A stretch of DNA of 64,000 nucleotides, from positions 10,000,001 through 10,064,000 of the forward strand of contig NC_057916.1 in the NCBI RefSeq assembly GCF_018873765.1, read 5' to 3'. The notes under the pieces are model-generated. The model searched no databases. It was given only the letters and a program-made list of their open reading frames with translations, and was not told the origin of the DNA. The translations under genes were made by a program, and so were the position numbers. Position 1 is the first letter of the stretch. Every line of letters starts with the position of its first letter. This stretch comes from Telopea speciosissima. Its lineage: Eukaryota > Streptophyta > Magnoliopsida > Proteales > Proteaceae. Below, one piece after another: positions 1 through 13,000 of this stretch.

Positions 1-280
1 TTCTAAGACTGTAGATTGAATTAAGGCTTTGTCTAGCCCTCATAGACTTGTGGAAATAAGCCGTATTAGAGTCCCCAAGGGTTGACCAATTAATTTGGGA
101 TTTCTGCTTGAAAATTCTCTCCTGCTTAAGGTCACCTAGCCTACTAGAAAGAGTCCTTTCCTCCTCGGCAAAGCTCAGATTATGAAGGTCATCATGAAGT
201 CTAGATTGAACATCAGAAATGTGGGACCTACAATCATCAACAGCTTGAGAAATGTTTCTGAAGCTATTCTTGTTCCAATA
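1..280 (-). mobile_element. L1-type LINE ORF2 fragment (left edge)
   Basis: Read on the minus strand, bases about 277 to 1 give an open stretch with the typical plant L1 ORF2 linker between endonuclease and reverse transcriptase. It contains FAEEERTLSSRLGDLKQE, then KSQINWSTLGDSNTAYFHK, the widely conserved W..GD.N..FFH block. It is cut by the window edge and ends before the first ubinuclein exon, so it lies inside an intron of that gene. No start, catalytic motif or tail is visible. It may belong to the same L1 family as the larger fragment at 3.8-5.8 kb, but the two do not overlap in sequence, so this is not shown. Confidence 0.7.
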
Positions 281-483
281 TTTGTGTCATCTACTGTTTC
301 TTACTTTGTTTCTTTCTGTTTATCTTTTAGAGAAATATTCTCATTGATTGTACAACTTGCTAGTAATTTTTCATTATGTTATCCATTGTCCACTTGTGTA
401 ATTGTTCTCATTTTGGTAATGCCTTTTGTTGTCCGCTGCAAGCTATTTGATTGGTGCTTGTTTGGTATATAATCTTTACACAG

Positions 484-1021
484 AAGACACAATCCATGCA
501 TGTGAAGGAAGGTTCTAGTGTTAGGCCAAAAGGCACAATGCTTGAAAGAGCCATTAGGGAGCTAGAAAAGATGGTTGCAGAATGTAAGTTGCAAAAATGC
601 TGACTTCCAATTCTTGATGTCTGCAAATGCTTGCGATTTTTCAATTTAAGTTAATCTTTTCTTTACTTTTGTGCAGCTAGACCACCAGTTGTGGAAGTTC
701 AGGATGCCGATACCTCCTCACAAGCAGTCAAAAGGAGATTGCCTCAAGAAGTGAAACAAAAGCTTGCTAAAGTTGCTAGACTGGCGGTACTGGAAAACTT
801 GACAATTTCTTGCTTCTAGTTCAGGGGAACCCTAGGACTTGATTCTGTGCTTTATTTTATTTTTCTGCTTGTATAATCTTTGTTCATTTAGAAATTTTGA
901 GAAAATTAACCCCATGTTTTCTTGTTTGTTGCAGCAGTCTAGCCAAGGAAGAATATCGGAAGAGTTAGTCAATCGCCTAACGAGTATTCTTGGCCACTTA
1001 GTGCAGCGAAAAACAATAAAG
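484..1021 (+). CDS. UBN: Ubinuclein exons a-c (middle domain, N-terminal part)
   Basis: Three short exons: 484-583, 677-786 and 935-1021. Acceptors are the CAGs just before 484, 677 and 935. Donors are GT at 584, 787 and 1022. The codon for serine in VAE-S-RPP is split between the first two exons. Together they encode the basic, helical start of the ubinuclein middle domain, ending in LGHLVQRKTIK. Phases agree, and no stop interrupts the joined frame. The next exon is 7 kb downstream because the following intron carries several nested repeats. Confidence 0.85.
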
Positions 1022-4000
1022 GTATTTTTTTTCACTAGAGAAGTTAACTAATGCAGTTCAAGGTTCTACAAAGGAATCTAGAAGAATGAACTACAACCAA
1101 GATCACTATAGAAGTAGTAGAATCAGGTTATAGACAGAGCTGATTGAAATAAGAGAAATACAGTATCTCAATATCCAATGACCAGATCTGGTTGAAATTC
1201 TGGTCGAGTGTAGAGCTTAACCAGACCTATTGACAGGTTTCTAGAAGCCTTAAGTGATATAGGTTTCAGAAAACCAGAATCACAGTTCAAAACCAGATTT
1301 CAGGAGATTTATAATAACTAACAATCAGAATCTCAGATGAAGGTGAAATTCTAGTTTAAGGCTTGGTATAGAATAACTCCTCACAATATGATTCTGATCT
1401 GGATTTATGGAAGTATCCAACTCAAAATAGGATTCTTGAAACAGAATTCCAGAACTGAATACCAATGCCAGATTATAATGGACTCAAATCAGTAATCGAA
1501 AGTGGATTAATACATCAATAGAGTTCAGCAATATTAATAGGATACCAATCTGATACATGGTACAAAATCTGATTTATAAATAGGATGAAACCGACAATCC
1601 AAACCAGAAGTAGGATTCTAATAAAGCAGCAACTAATAGAATTTGAAACCAGGGATCAGAAAGCATGACTTGTGGTTACTGTGTGTATGATCAAACATGA
1701 AATCTATTGTGTATTTATGGAGAAAAATTCAGATTCAAACAAATATGGCATAGACATAACAGAGAAAGATTTTTGTTTACTAACCTTATTTTCTATACTG
1801 AATAATGAAAAAGAAGAAGGGTAGAACTGTAGAAGGATATGGACCAACCTTCACACCTGGAACTAAGTTGGAATCTCACCAACCAGCTTTAGCATCTTAC
1901 CAAAGGGTACTGTTGCATACTTGCATCACACAATAACTATTCTGAATCTCGCTTATGAAGGCAAAAAGCCATTCTCTTTCATCAATAAAATTGCATAGCC
2001 TACCACATGTATTTAAAGACTTAAGGCTGATTCATTCTGGCCTTAGGAAAATTGAGGGCCTACAGGAATCAATCCTTGACTGAACATGAAAACTAGAAAC
2101 CTAAAAAACTAGAAAATCTTCTCCAGTCGCAGATTGAATTTAAGACTCCTAGTCTGACTAGGAAAGCTGGAAAAGTGGATAAAACAGACTCTAGACAGGA
2201 CTGGAACTTATAAGAGGCTTATTCTGGTCTGATTACACCACTAATTACGAAATAAAACAATTAACATAACAGCCTAGAGATGCCACGACCTGGTTCTTCA
2301 TGTGGACCAGAACCTGAACCGCAGGTTGTTACTTCTGAAAGTACCTCTGATCTGCATCACCTATCAATTGATCTAGAAATCTCGAAAATGGATCAGTTAT
2401 AGCAGAAGAATGATCAGATCTAGCATTATTATAATAGATCAAAGAAGCTTAGAATTGCATATTAGAATAATAACCAGTGAATATAGATGAAGAATTAAAT
2501 GGTGCTACTAATTATTAGTGAGGAAATTCAATAGGACGATTGAATTAGATGAGAACTAGAGATCAATAACATCTTTAGAGAATAAGATGAACAGAGAAGA
2601 AAAATGAGTGATAAATGTCAAGGCGTCCAGTCGCCTTATGTCACACCCCGGCCCCGTTCATAAGGGCCAAGTGTGACTGGATGTCTCTGACATCCAACCA
2701 ATCCCCAAGGATCGCAAGTGCAGTACCCTATTTACAACAATTATCACAATACAGAATTTAAACGCAGCGGAAGCAATTTAAATACTAGAGATACAGGCAA
2801 TAATAAAGAAGACTAGTGATAATGTTTTTATATATAAAAGTGAAGTTTGAGTTACACTGATAGATTCACATAGTAACCCCAAAACAAAAGATACAACATC
2901 TATATAAAGCTAAGTATACAAAAGTGTTTTATAAACAAAAGAGTGGGGAGATAGCCTGGTCTGTCAGGCACTTCAGGAGAATGCACAATCGTCACACGAG
3001 CACGAGACATCGTGCTCCACAAACAGCGGAGTATTAACTCTATGAACAGTAGGAGAGTCCAGAATGGATGTAGTTCCCACAGGAACAACCGCAATAATAG
3101 AAGTAGTATCATTTGAAAAATATAAGGATCCACAGGGGTGAGCTCCATTGAGCTCAGCAAGGGAACCACACAAGCATATGCAGATAGTCCATGATGAATG
3201 ACCTAAGTTAAGCATGCTCCTAACATGGATACTAGGTCTCATGGGGTATAAGTACTACTGTAGTAGAATAATAACCTCGGTCCCGGAAACACATAACCAG
3301 ACGTCGGTCACCCGAGTGAAACCATTCTACTACGGTGGAGACCCGGCAGCTCAGGCATTACGCATCTGACGCTAACGAACCCCCAATGACTAACCCTATT
3401 GTTTGTTCCCATTCCTGTAATGTTTTTCGGATATGGGACAGTGAATGGCATTCCGGAATCATCCCTTCGGACCTACCACGGGTTATCCAACACCTCTCCC
3501 CTGTTGGTAAGGGCCGTAGTACTGGGTTCATGCCAATCCTAACCATATGCATCTCTAATATGATGGCAATATGCATTCATAAGAGTAATACAGTAAGCTG
3601 TCCAGTTAGCTGTCCAGTAACATCATCATAAACCAAGTAATTCCAAGAACAAGTAATCTATGCAATGCATATGAGGATGCATCCTAATTCATGCACATCT
3701 AATGCAAATAAGATTAAAGCTAACAAACAATATGAATAGAGTATAGATATGATGCATGGTATGGCAGTCATATCAAATCATAAATTAATACCGCAAACAC
3801 TCCAAAATTAAACTCAAATTGCCTTACTTGAGATAGTTTTTTTTTTTTTTTGGGTGAATGAAAAGAACAAGGGGCCCCCAAAGGGGGAATACAAAAGCCT
3901 ACGGCTAAACAAGGCTTCAGCTAGAGGCAGCTAAAGCAGAGAAAGAAACATTAGGGACACCCCAGGAGACAACAATAAGCCTGTTCCTTGGGGAGTCAGT

Positions 4001-7000
4001 ACAAAAGGAAGGAGGGGCTGACAATAGTTTGGAGGAGATTTCAAAGGAAATGGAATCCCAAATTTGTTGATAGGAACGAGAATTGGGGGTCCATTTCCTG
4101 ATATTACGCTCCATCCAAATATGGTTGAGGGTAGCACAAAAAGCCATCTTCCCTACAGTGTCATAGATAGAGGAGCCTCCAAAAGTCATATCAACCCAGA
4201 TCCATTCTCTAGAGAAGGGGAGAATTCTTCTTGGGGCAGGCCAGCACTTTGACAGAATACCTTTTCAGATGGCTCTAGAGGTAGGGCACTCAAAGAACAG
4301 GTGAGCTGAGTCTTCAATGTTGCTCCAACAAAGACAGCAAGCATTTGAAACTTGGATGTGACGCCTGCAGAGGAAAGCTTGAGTAGGAAGACAATTGGTG
4401 AAGACTCTCCATGCAGTGAAGCAATGGCAAGGAATGTGTTGCTTGAACCAGAGGAGGTTCCTCCAAGCAGCCGTCGATCCTTTGAATCGGATAAGGTTCC
4501 AAGCTGCCTTGGAAGAGAATTTCATCGATCCGTCTGCTGTCCAAGAGACACAGTCACCCCTAGAAGGCAGCCTTCTTTGGATGGTCTGAAGATCATTCCA
4601 AAGTAGAGAGAGAGGCAGGGATGAAGTAGGGGGGCCCAGTCATCCTGATGGAGAATGTCCGCAACAAGAGCCATCCTATGTAGACCTGAAGCATAGATCA
4701 TCCTTGGGGTGACAAGATGTAATAATATTCCCTTAGGGTGCCAGTGATCCAACCAAAGGGAAGTGGAGAGACCATCCCCAATGTGGGAGTGGATGGAGTG
4801 GAGAACAATGTGGCGGGACTTAAGGATCTTGCGCCAAACCCAAGAAGCATCAGTAGAAGCAGAAGCAGTCCAAGTGGAGTCTTGCCGGAGAAGACCCGAA
4901 TAAACCCAATCAACCCAAATGCCCTTCTGTTTTGAAGCTATCTTCCAGATCAGCTTGATAATACCAGCCTTGTTGACTTCTTTGATTCTTCTTATGCCCA
5001 GACCACCCTCCTTGTTTGGGAGGCACACAGAAGCCCAAGTAATGGGGTGGAGGAACCTGGAGGACTCAGCTCCCTTCCAAAGAAAAGAGGCTAGTAAAGA
5101 TTCCAAGGACTTAATGGTAGCTTGCGGGAGCCCATAAATACCAGACCAGTAGATATAAGAGGCCTCTAAGACAGATCTAATAAGGACCTGCCTGCCTGCA
5201 TAAGATAGGAGCTTGCCTTTCCACAGCTGGAGTCTTTTCCTCATGAGGTCCAACATGGGGGTGCAATGATGAGCAGAGAGCCTAGCCGGAATCAAAGGAA
5301 GCCCTAGGTACTTGACAGGCAGGTGCCCCTCTTGGAAACTTGACTTCACTTGAAAGTCCACTTTATGAAGCTCTGAGAGACCAGCAAAGAAGATAAGGGA
5401 CTTGGAGGGGTTGATGCGGAGGCCTGATAGCTCATAAAACTGCTGCAGGCAAAGTAAGATGCTCTCAAGGGAGGCGATGGAGGTCTTTGAAAAAATCGTC
5501 AAGTCATCAGCAAAAGCAAGGTGGGTAAGCTTTAGAGCTTTGCACTTAGGCATAGGACAAATGAGCTGCTGATTGGTACAGATCTGAATTTTCCTTGAGA
5601 GGACTTCCAGGGCCAAGGTGAACAGGTAAGGGGAAAGAGGGCATCCTTGGCGAATCCCCATAGAAGCTCCAAAATAACCCGCAGGGCTGCCATTGATTAA
5701 GACCGAGAACTTTGGGGAGGAGATTCAACAGCTGATCCAGTGAACAAAAGGGATAGGGAATCCCATCTTGAGCATGACTTGGGTTATATAGTCCCATCTT
5801 AGGGAATCAAAAGCCTTGTGAATGTCGATCTCCAAAATAGTTGATAAGCCTAGCCAGATAGAATCCCAAAAACCCAAGTTATCCACACCAAAATAGAGTC
5901 TAACAATCCTAGATAGACAACAAAATATCATAGATTAGTTAGGGTAGAAGTCTAGGTCAAACCTCTAGGAAAACAGTCCAACAAACACAGCAGAGGGGTA
6001 GCCGGATGCAGGCTGCCAGAGTGGCTGGACCTCCGCCTTGGAGCCTGCAACTCCATCCGGCTGCCAAGTCAGAATTGGGGTTTTTACTCCAGTGGCCTGG
6101 ATCCTCAGATGCATGGGTCCAGTTACATAATTTAGGGTCTAATTAAGGTGGGTTAGTAGTATTGGGTTAATTAAACCCAAAACCACATTCCAATTTAGGG
6201 ATTTAACCCATTGTTTATCCAATATACTAGGTCTTGGTTTGAATTGGGTTTTATACCCAAGAAAGAGGAAGTTAGAAGAGAGATTAGGGCTGAATAACAG
6301 TATAGGGACTGATTCCTACCTGAAATAGGAAGGTGAACCCAATAGCAGCTCCAATTTCCCAAGATTGATGTGTGTTCTTCAAGCTCCAAGTTCTAACTCC
6401 AAGCCTTAACCCCTAAGTCCTCTTCTTCTCCTTCCTTTCTTCCTCTAGCTGAATCGGTTTTGGTCTCTTTTAGATGTAGGAAATGAAATGAAACTAAAGC
6501 TAAGTGTTGTATTTATTCTAAATTCTAACTAAGGCTTGTTTGCCTAGTTCTAATTAGAATTAGTTTTGGAAATTTATTTCCCTAATCTGATTTAATAGAA
6601 TTTAATTACATAACGGCCTATATCTAAGTCATGCAGGCTATGTCATATACTCATATGACACGTACAGGGAACCAGCTGAGGTAGACTATGGGAAGCTGAA
6701 TTCCTCACTGGGATGTGGGTCCCACAAGGGTAAATTACCATTCTGCCCCTAATACATAAATTAAACAAATAAACTATATATAAACATATAGGAACAGTAT
6801 AATACTTACAACTCAGTCTATGAAATGGAGAGTTTCTGCATATGTGCATCCAAGCATGTCTGACACATGTAGCTCAGATGCAGGCAGCTTGCAGAATCCT
6901 CAGAGTCAAGAATGGCTTGCTGTGATGACTCCCCGGAATCCTCCATAGGTGAGTCAGAGAATTGATCTGCATCTTCTACTGATGCAGCCCACAGCATCGA

Positions 7001-10000
7001 GGCAACCATCGACACTGAACTAGAACCTGAAATCACACAAGTTCCGAAGTTCAAATTTATAGTGGATTTCACACCTTGCGTCCAGGTCCCGTCCAACGCC
7101 TTGGGTCGTCTAAACGCCGTGACAACTATTGATTAGCCAATGAGGAAATATCACACCTGATAAGAGTTAATCAGAAGAAGAAGGAAGGAAATTAGACCTG
7201 GAATACTAGTCCCATATGTACAGATTAATGGCTCAAAAAACTCCTGAAAAACACTCATATTCTTTACTCAAAACATGCTTAATTGATTTTTTTTTTTGGG
7301 GGGGGGGGCATATATATATAACCTTAGAAATTCATGACTAGACTAATTAAATGATTCTTAATCACTCTCCCACATTGAATAAGGTGAATAGGCTCAAAAC
7401 AAAACTCTATTTAGCTAATAATTTTTTTAATCTAATTCTAATTCTCTAATTTAACTAATAATCTCGTGTGCGGACCTCAACCCCCTTTATAGGATTATAA
7501 TTTAGACCTTTTACAATAAAATCCATAAAAATACATGATCAACGTATATTATAATTATCCAAAACTCGGTTCAGTCCATTGGACTTCTGCCAGCACCTTT
7601 TGGGCCTCCCATGCTTGCTCCTAGCCCTCCATAGTGGATCATATTGATCCAACTAGTCCAATCCAACTGCATCATTAACCTATTGCTCATCTTGTCTACT
7701 GCTTCCATCTCCTCCTCCCCTGCTTCTGGAATCTAATGCTTAGAAATAACCTCTTTAAAATAGTTTAGACGAGGCTTGGATGATGATGGTAAATGCTCAT
7801 GCTTTAATGCGTATTAATGGAAATTTTTAGTCTTTTTCTGCATGAATGCATTATACAATTATTGCCTCGGTATCAGGATTTGTTTATTGGGAAAAAATGG
7901 AAAGTAGAAGGCCTTTGGCTTTGATTCTAAGCAAAACCTTTAATTATTGTGTCTGGATTTAAACACGTCTGTTCTGTTTTCTATAATTTGGAGGAGGATT
8001 AACATTGCTCTATTGTGTCTTTGCAACAGAGAAACTTGAAAGAGATGGTTGAATTGGGGTTGTCCGCAAAACAAGAAAAGGACGGTAGGTTCCAGCAAAT
8101 AAAGAAAGAGGTCATAGAAATGGTTAAAATGCGGGTTCCTTCTCTGAAGCCCAAGGTAAGCTTTACATCAATGACCATCCTTCTATTTTCAAGCGAGGTG
8201 TATGATGGTGCATTATGGTTGAAAAATTATGGTTAGCTGGTGTTCTTAAAGTGATCTGAACATTGAACTGTAGGAGTCAACGGTACATGGTTCAATTTTT
8301 CGGCTAGCTGGATGAACAGTCAAAACCCTGATGTCACTCTAACATCAGAAACTAGTCGATAGAATTTATGTTAGATTTATACGGATGATCTTAACTAATT
8401 AGATTTATTTCTGTCATCTTATATATTGTGCACATGGTCTTCTGTTTTTTTTTTCTTCTAAAAACAACACTTAAAGTCATAAAAAAAAATGAATAAAGAT
8501 TTGGAAAATGAGGAAGATATATAAGAAATAGAAAGCTAGGAGGGAAACATCTAGATTAGATTATCTTGGATCACTACAAACCATAGATTGGTAAGATTGA
8601 GTTGAGAGTAATTGGAATCTTTAAGAGATTGATTGAATTGAACAGTTTGAGTATGTTTTGTGGACAAGTGATGGTGATGCAGTCCAGGGATCCAAAAAAC
8701 CCGGTTTGAATCACTTATGGGCCCACTCAAACAAGTAAAATCCAAATACAAGGAAGTGGTGGCAGTTCTGTAAATAAACTGAAGCTTTCAAAAGAGGGTG
8801 GCAATCTTGTAAGTAAACAAAATCTTAATGCAACATGGTGGTTAAGTAGGATAAGGGATAGAAAGCTAATTAGTAATCAAAGGCTAGGGATAAACCTTGG
8901 TATTCGGGAGATCAAAGTAATAGGAACGGAGTGGGCATAATAATGGATAAAGATCTAAAGAAGGATGTAGTGGAGCTCAAAAGAATGGGATAGAGGATTA
9001 TATCCATCAAACTGGTGTTGGAGAAAGAGATTGTCAATATCGTTTGAGCTTATGCTCCCCAAATTGAATTGGATGAAAGTAGTAAACATCAATTTTGGGA
9101 ACTCATGGATGATTTAATGTAGAGCTTTGGACAAGATGAATTGATTACTATTGGAGCTGACCTGAATGGACATGTTGGGAGAGATTGTAGAGGTTATGAA
9201 GGTGTCCATGGCGGTTTCAGGGTTGGGGAGAGGGTCGACAAAGGGACCTCAATCCTAGACTTTGCGGTAGCCTATGATCTTCCCATTATGAACACTTTCT
9301 TTGAAAAAAGAGTGGAGCACTTAGTCACCTATAAAAGTGAGAATTATCGCAGCCAAATAGATTTCTTCCTAACTAGAAGGACAGATAGATTGATGTGTAA
9401 GGACTATAAGGTTATCCCTGGGGAGTGCTTCACCACCCAACATAGACTGGTTGTCTTAGATTTGTGCCTTAGTGCACAGAAGTGTAGAAGGAGGGAACCT
9501 TTGCACCCTAAGATAAGGTGGTGGAAACTAAAAGGGGTGTCCCTTAAGTCATTCACTGATAATGTAGTAAAACAAGGAAAATGGGATTTTGAGGGAGACA
9601 CCAATGTGATGTGGAACGAGATGATGACTTGTATTAAAAGGGTGGCCAAAGATGTGCTAGGGGAAGCAAAGGGTAATCGTCGGGCCCCTAGGGAAACGTG
9701 GTGGTGGAACGATGAGGTTGAAGCAACCATTAAGACCAATAAAGATTGTTTTAAGACATGGCATAGGACTAAAGAGACGAAGGATAAAAAGAGAGATTTT
9801 GAGGGTAGAAACGAAGCTAGGAGGATTGTGGAATAGTCAGGACGAAGAAATATGAGGATCTCTATGTCAGCCTTAGCACAAAAGAAGGGGAAAAAGCTAT
9901 TTATAAGATAGCTAAGATGAGAGAAAGGAAGAGTAGAGATTTAGATCAGGTGAGGTGTATTAAGGGCGAGGATGGAAGAGTGCTGGTTAGGGATGAGGAC

Positions 10001-13000
10001 ATTGTGAAGAGATGGGACGAGTATATCTGTAACCTACTTAATGGGGATGGGCCGAGTAGTATTGACCCAGATGAGTACTCTTTTCAACATGGTACCACAC
10101 ATCATAGTTATGTAAGAAAAGTTAGTGTGGCGGAAGTTAAAGAAGCATCAAGAAAGATGAAAGCTGGCAAGACTTCAAGCCCATATGAGATTCCAATAGA
10201 AGTATGGAAAACCCTAGGTGGCTGTGGGGTTTATTGGCTAACCATGTTGTTTAACAGGATTATGAACACAAGGAGGATGCCAGATGAATAGAGGAGAAGC
10301 ATTGTAGTCTCAATTTACAAAAATAAAGGTGATATCCATAGCTGCAATAACTATAGAAGCATAAAGTTGATGAGTCACACTATGAAACTTTGGGAGAAGG
10401 TTATTGAAGCCCGTTTGAGAAGAGAGACTCATATCTCGGTGAACCAGGCTTCATGCCAGGTAGATCCGCAATAGAAGCTATTTACTTATTGAGGAGGCTC
10501 ATGGATCTCCATATGGTCTTCATTAACCTTGAAAAAGCCTATGACCGAGTCCCTAGAGATTTAATCCAGCATTACTCTGGTGAAGAGAGGAGTGACGAGT
10601 AAATATGTGCATGTAATTAAAGACATGTATGTGGGCGTGGTAACTAGTGTAAGATCAGTGGGAGGGTAGGGCAAGGAATTCCCAATTACGATTGGGTTAC
10701 ATTAGGGATCCGCCTGAAGCCCTTATTTGTTTGCGCGAAGGAAAAAAAACTTGGGTTTCGACCTGGCTGAAACCGAGTTTTGGTCGAAACAGGTTGAAAC
10801 CAGGGATTTGTTTCCATTGATGGGGAAACCATGGTTTCGACCACCAAAACAGATTTTTTAGGTCTATTTTTTGCAGGTAACCTAATTTTGATATTTTAAA
10901 CACAATCCATTAATTATTTTCACCAAAACATCACTCAAAATGGTACTTATGGTTATTGACCCAAGTTTACTAATGTATGCGCTGATACAGACTCTAAAGT
11001 GGTAGTATAAATACTTAGTTCACATAATTTTAAAGTACATGAACTCTGAATAATATATATCCAAATAAAACATTAAGCTGCCCCTCTTCAATTTCATGCG
11101 GAGTTTCTTGGTTGGTCTAATCCATGAGCAGCGTACCACTGAAGATTGCGAAGCCGTTTCTCCGAATGCAAAACATACTTATCCCATGACATGTTATGGG
11201 ACCAATTGGTCTCATTGTCCATTATTGCCCAATGATAAGCCCCATCATCAACTTGTCCAAGATATCCCAATCTAGGGAATGGCTCACCAAGAGTGTAAGA
11301 ATGCGGAGCCAAGATTGTGGAGAAATTGCAGAAAAAATGCAAAAATCCACCTAAAAAATGGACTCAAGGGTCGAAACCACCAACTCCCGCTAAGCTTCTG
11401 TCGAGTTTTGAAGAGAAATGAGGTATTTCGGTCGTAACCTTGGATTTTATATCCTTGGTTCCTTCTGTTTCGACCAGGCCGAAACAGTCGATACATGGTC
11501 GAGTTCATGGATTTTTTAAATTCCTTCCCCAACTTGTCTCGGAACCTGGTGAAACCGAGTTGTCTCAGCGGTTTTGACGGGTTTCGGTCGAGTTTTGCTT
11601 CCATGATTTACGCTCATCATGGACGAATTAACTAAGAGCATCCAGACAAAAGAAGGGATTAACGCTAAGTTAGAGCTATGGAGATCAACCTTGGAAACAA
11701 GAAGCCTTAAGATTAGTAGAACGAAGATGGAGTATATGATGTGTAATTTTAGTCGCACTATGGTGGATACTGATATGGTGCGAATTGAGAAAAGATAGAT
11801 ACCGCAAAGTGACTATTTTATATATCCGGGGTCTATCATAAATAAAGAAGGTGACATAGAGGATGCCGTTTCACAGAGAATTAAAGTGGGATGGATTAAG
11901 TGGAGAGGTGTGTCCGGAGTGTTGTGTGACCGACGTATTCCTTTAAAGCTTAAAGGAAAATTTTATAGGACTGTTGTTCGACCCCGGCCATCATGTATGG
12001 AGCAGAATGTTGGGCAGTTAAGAAGTGTCATATTGATAAGCTTTGTGTAGCAAAGATGAGGATGTTAAGATGGATGTGTGGAAAAACAAGGAAAGATAAA
12101 GTATGGAATGAACATATTAGATCGGACTTGGGAGTAGCCCCGGTCAATGACAAACTACGAGAGTCGTTTAAGGTGGTATGGTCATATTCAACGGAGGCCT
12201 AGTGACGCCCCAGTAAGGAGGAGTGATATGATTCCGATTGAAGGAGCTAAAAGAACTAGGGGCAAACCTTAAATGACCATATGAGAAGTGGTGAGAAAGG
12301 ACATGGATAGGCTAGGGTTTGTTACAAGTATGACCTTGGACAGAGCCTATTGGAGGTCAAGGATCCATGTCGCAGACCCCGTTTAGCTGAGATTCTCCTG
12401 ACGAGCTGGGCTATCCCTCTTTCCTCTAACTATCTTTCATCTTCACCGTCCATTTTTCTATTTGTTGCTCATCTTTCATATGTCCTTTCCCTTTTTCATC
12501 CCTCTTTTCCCATATTTGCTTTCTATTTTTTTTAATATTTTTTTTGGGTGTCAAAACTCTGTTTTCCATACTTTGTTTTATTTGGATCCATGTAACCGAC
12601 CCATTAAGTTGGGATAAAGCTGAGTTTGTTGTTGTTGGAATGATGGATACTGAATTAAGATAGAAGAGGAGGGGTATGGAAGAAAGGAACTACGGTGACA
12701 TTTAAAATAGGGTCACCATGTCTCCTTCAACCTCTCGACCAACAAGCAAAGCAGAAGAGCAGACCTGATTCTACGGGAGAGAACTCACTCAAGAAAGCAT
12801 GGTTTAACCTGCAATTCCAAGGTAAGATCCGTAGTCCACAAAACTATCAACCCAGCTAATCCAATAATCAAATCTAAAACCCAACAATGGTTGAGAAAAT
12901 TCTGTAACCAGGTCTGGCGGTAACACACAGACCAGACTTGGATCCAAACTTTAATCTCATGGCACAGATGAAACTCAAGGGCAGGAACTTAAGGTTCAGG

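Larger units (their letters stand above)
8900..12637 (+). mobile_element. RTE-type LINE, decayed, with nested MITE
   Basis: Endonuclease, then reverse transcriptase, then a 3' terminus ending in a TTG microsatellite tail (gtttgttgttgttg, to about 12637), as is typical of plant RTE-clade LINEs. The AP-endonuclease part (about 8930-9500) includes GADLNGHVGRDCRGYEGVHG and SQIDFFLTRR. The RT part starts at about 9900 (KMKAGKTSSPYEIPIEVWK) and continues with YKNKGDIHSCNNYRSIKL and KAYDRVPRD. A 0.87-kb element interrupts it at 10737-11605. After that, LELWRSTLETR directly follows TKSIQ, so the segment with the FADD catalytic box appears deleted. The C-terminal part (YGAECWAVKK, MLRWMCGKTRKDK) ends near 12200. 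Several stops and frameshifts. It lies in the sense orientation of the host intron. Confidence 0.88.

Noticed and set aside
9404..9739. 111-codon minus-strand open frame
   Set aside because: It lies antisense to the RTE endonuclease frame and has no motif of its own; a shadow ORF.
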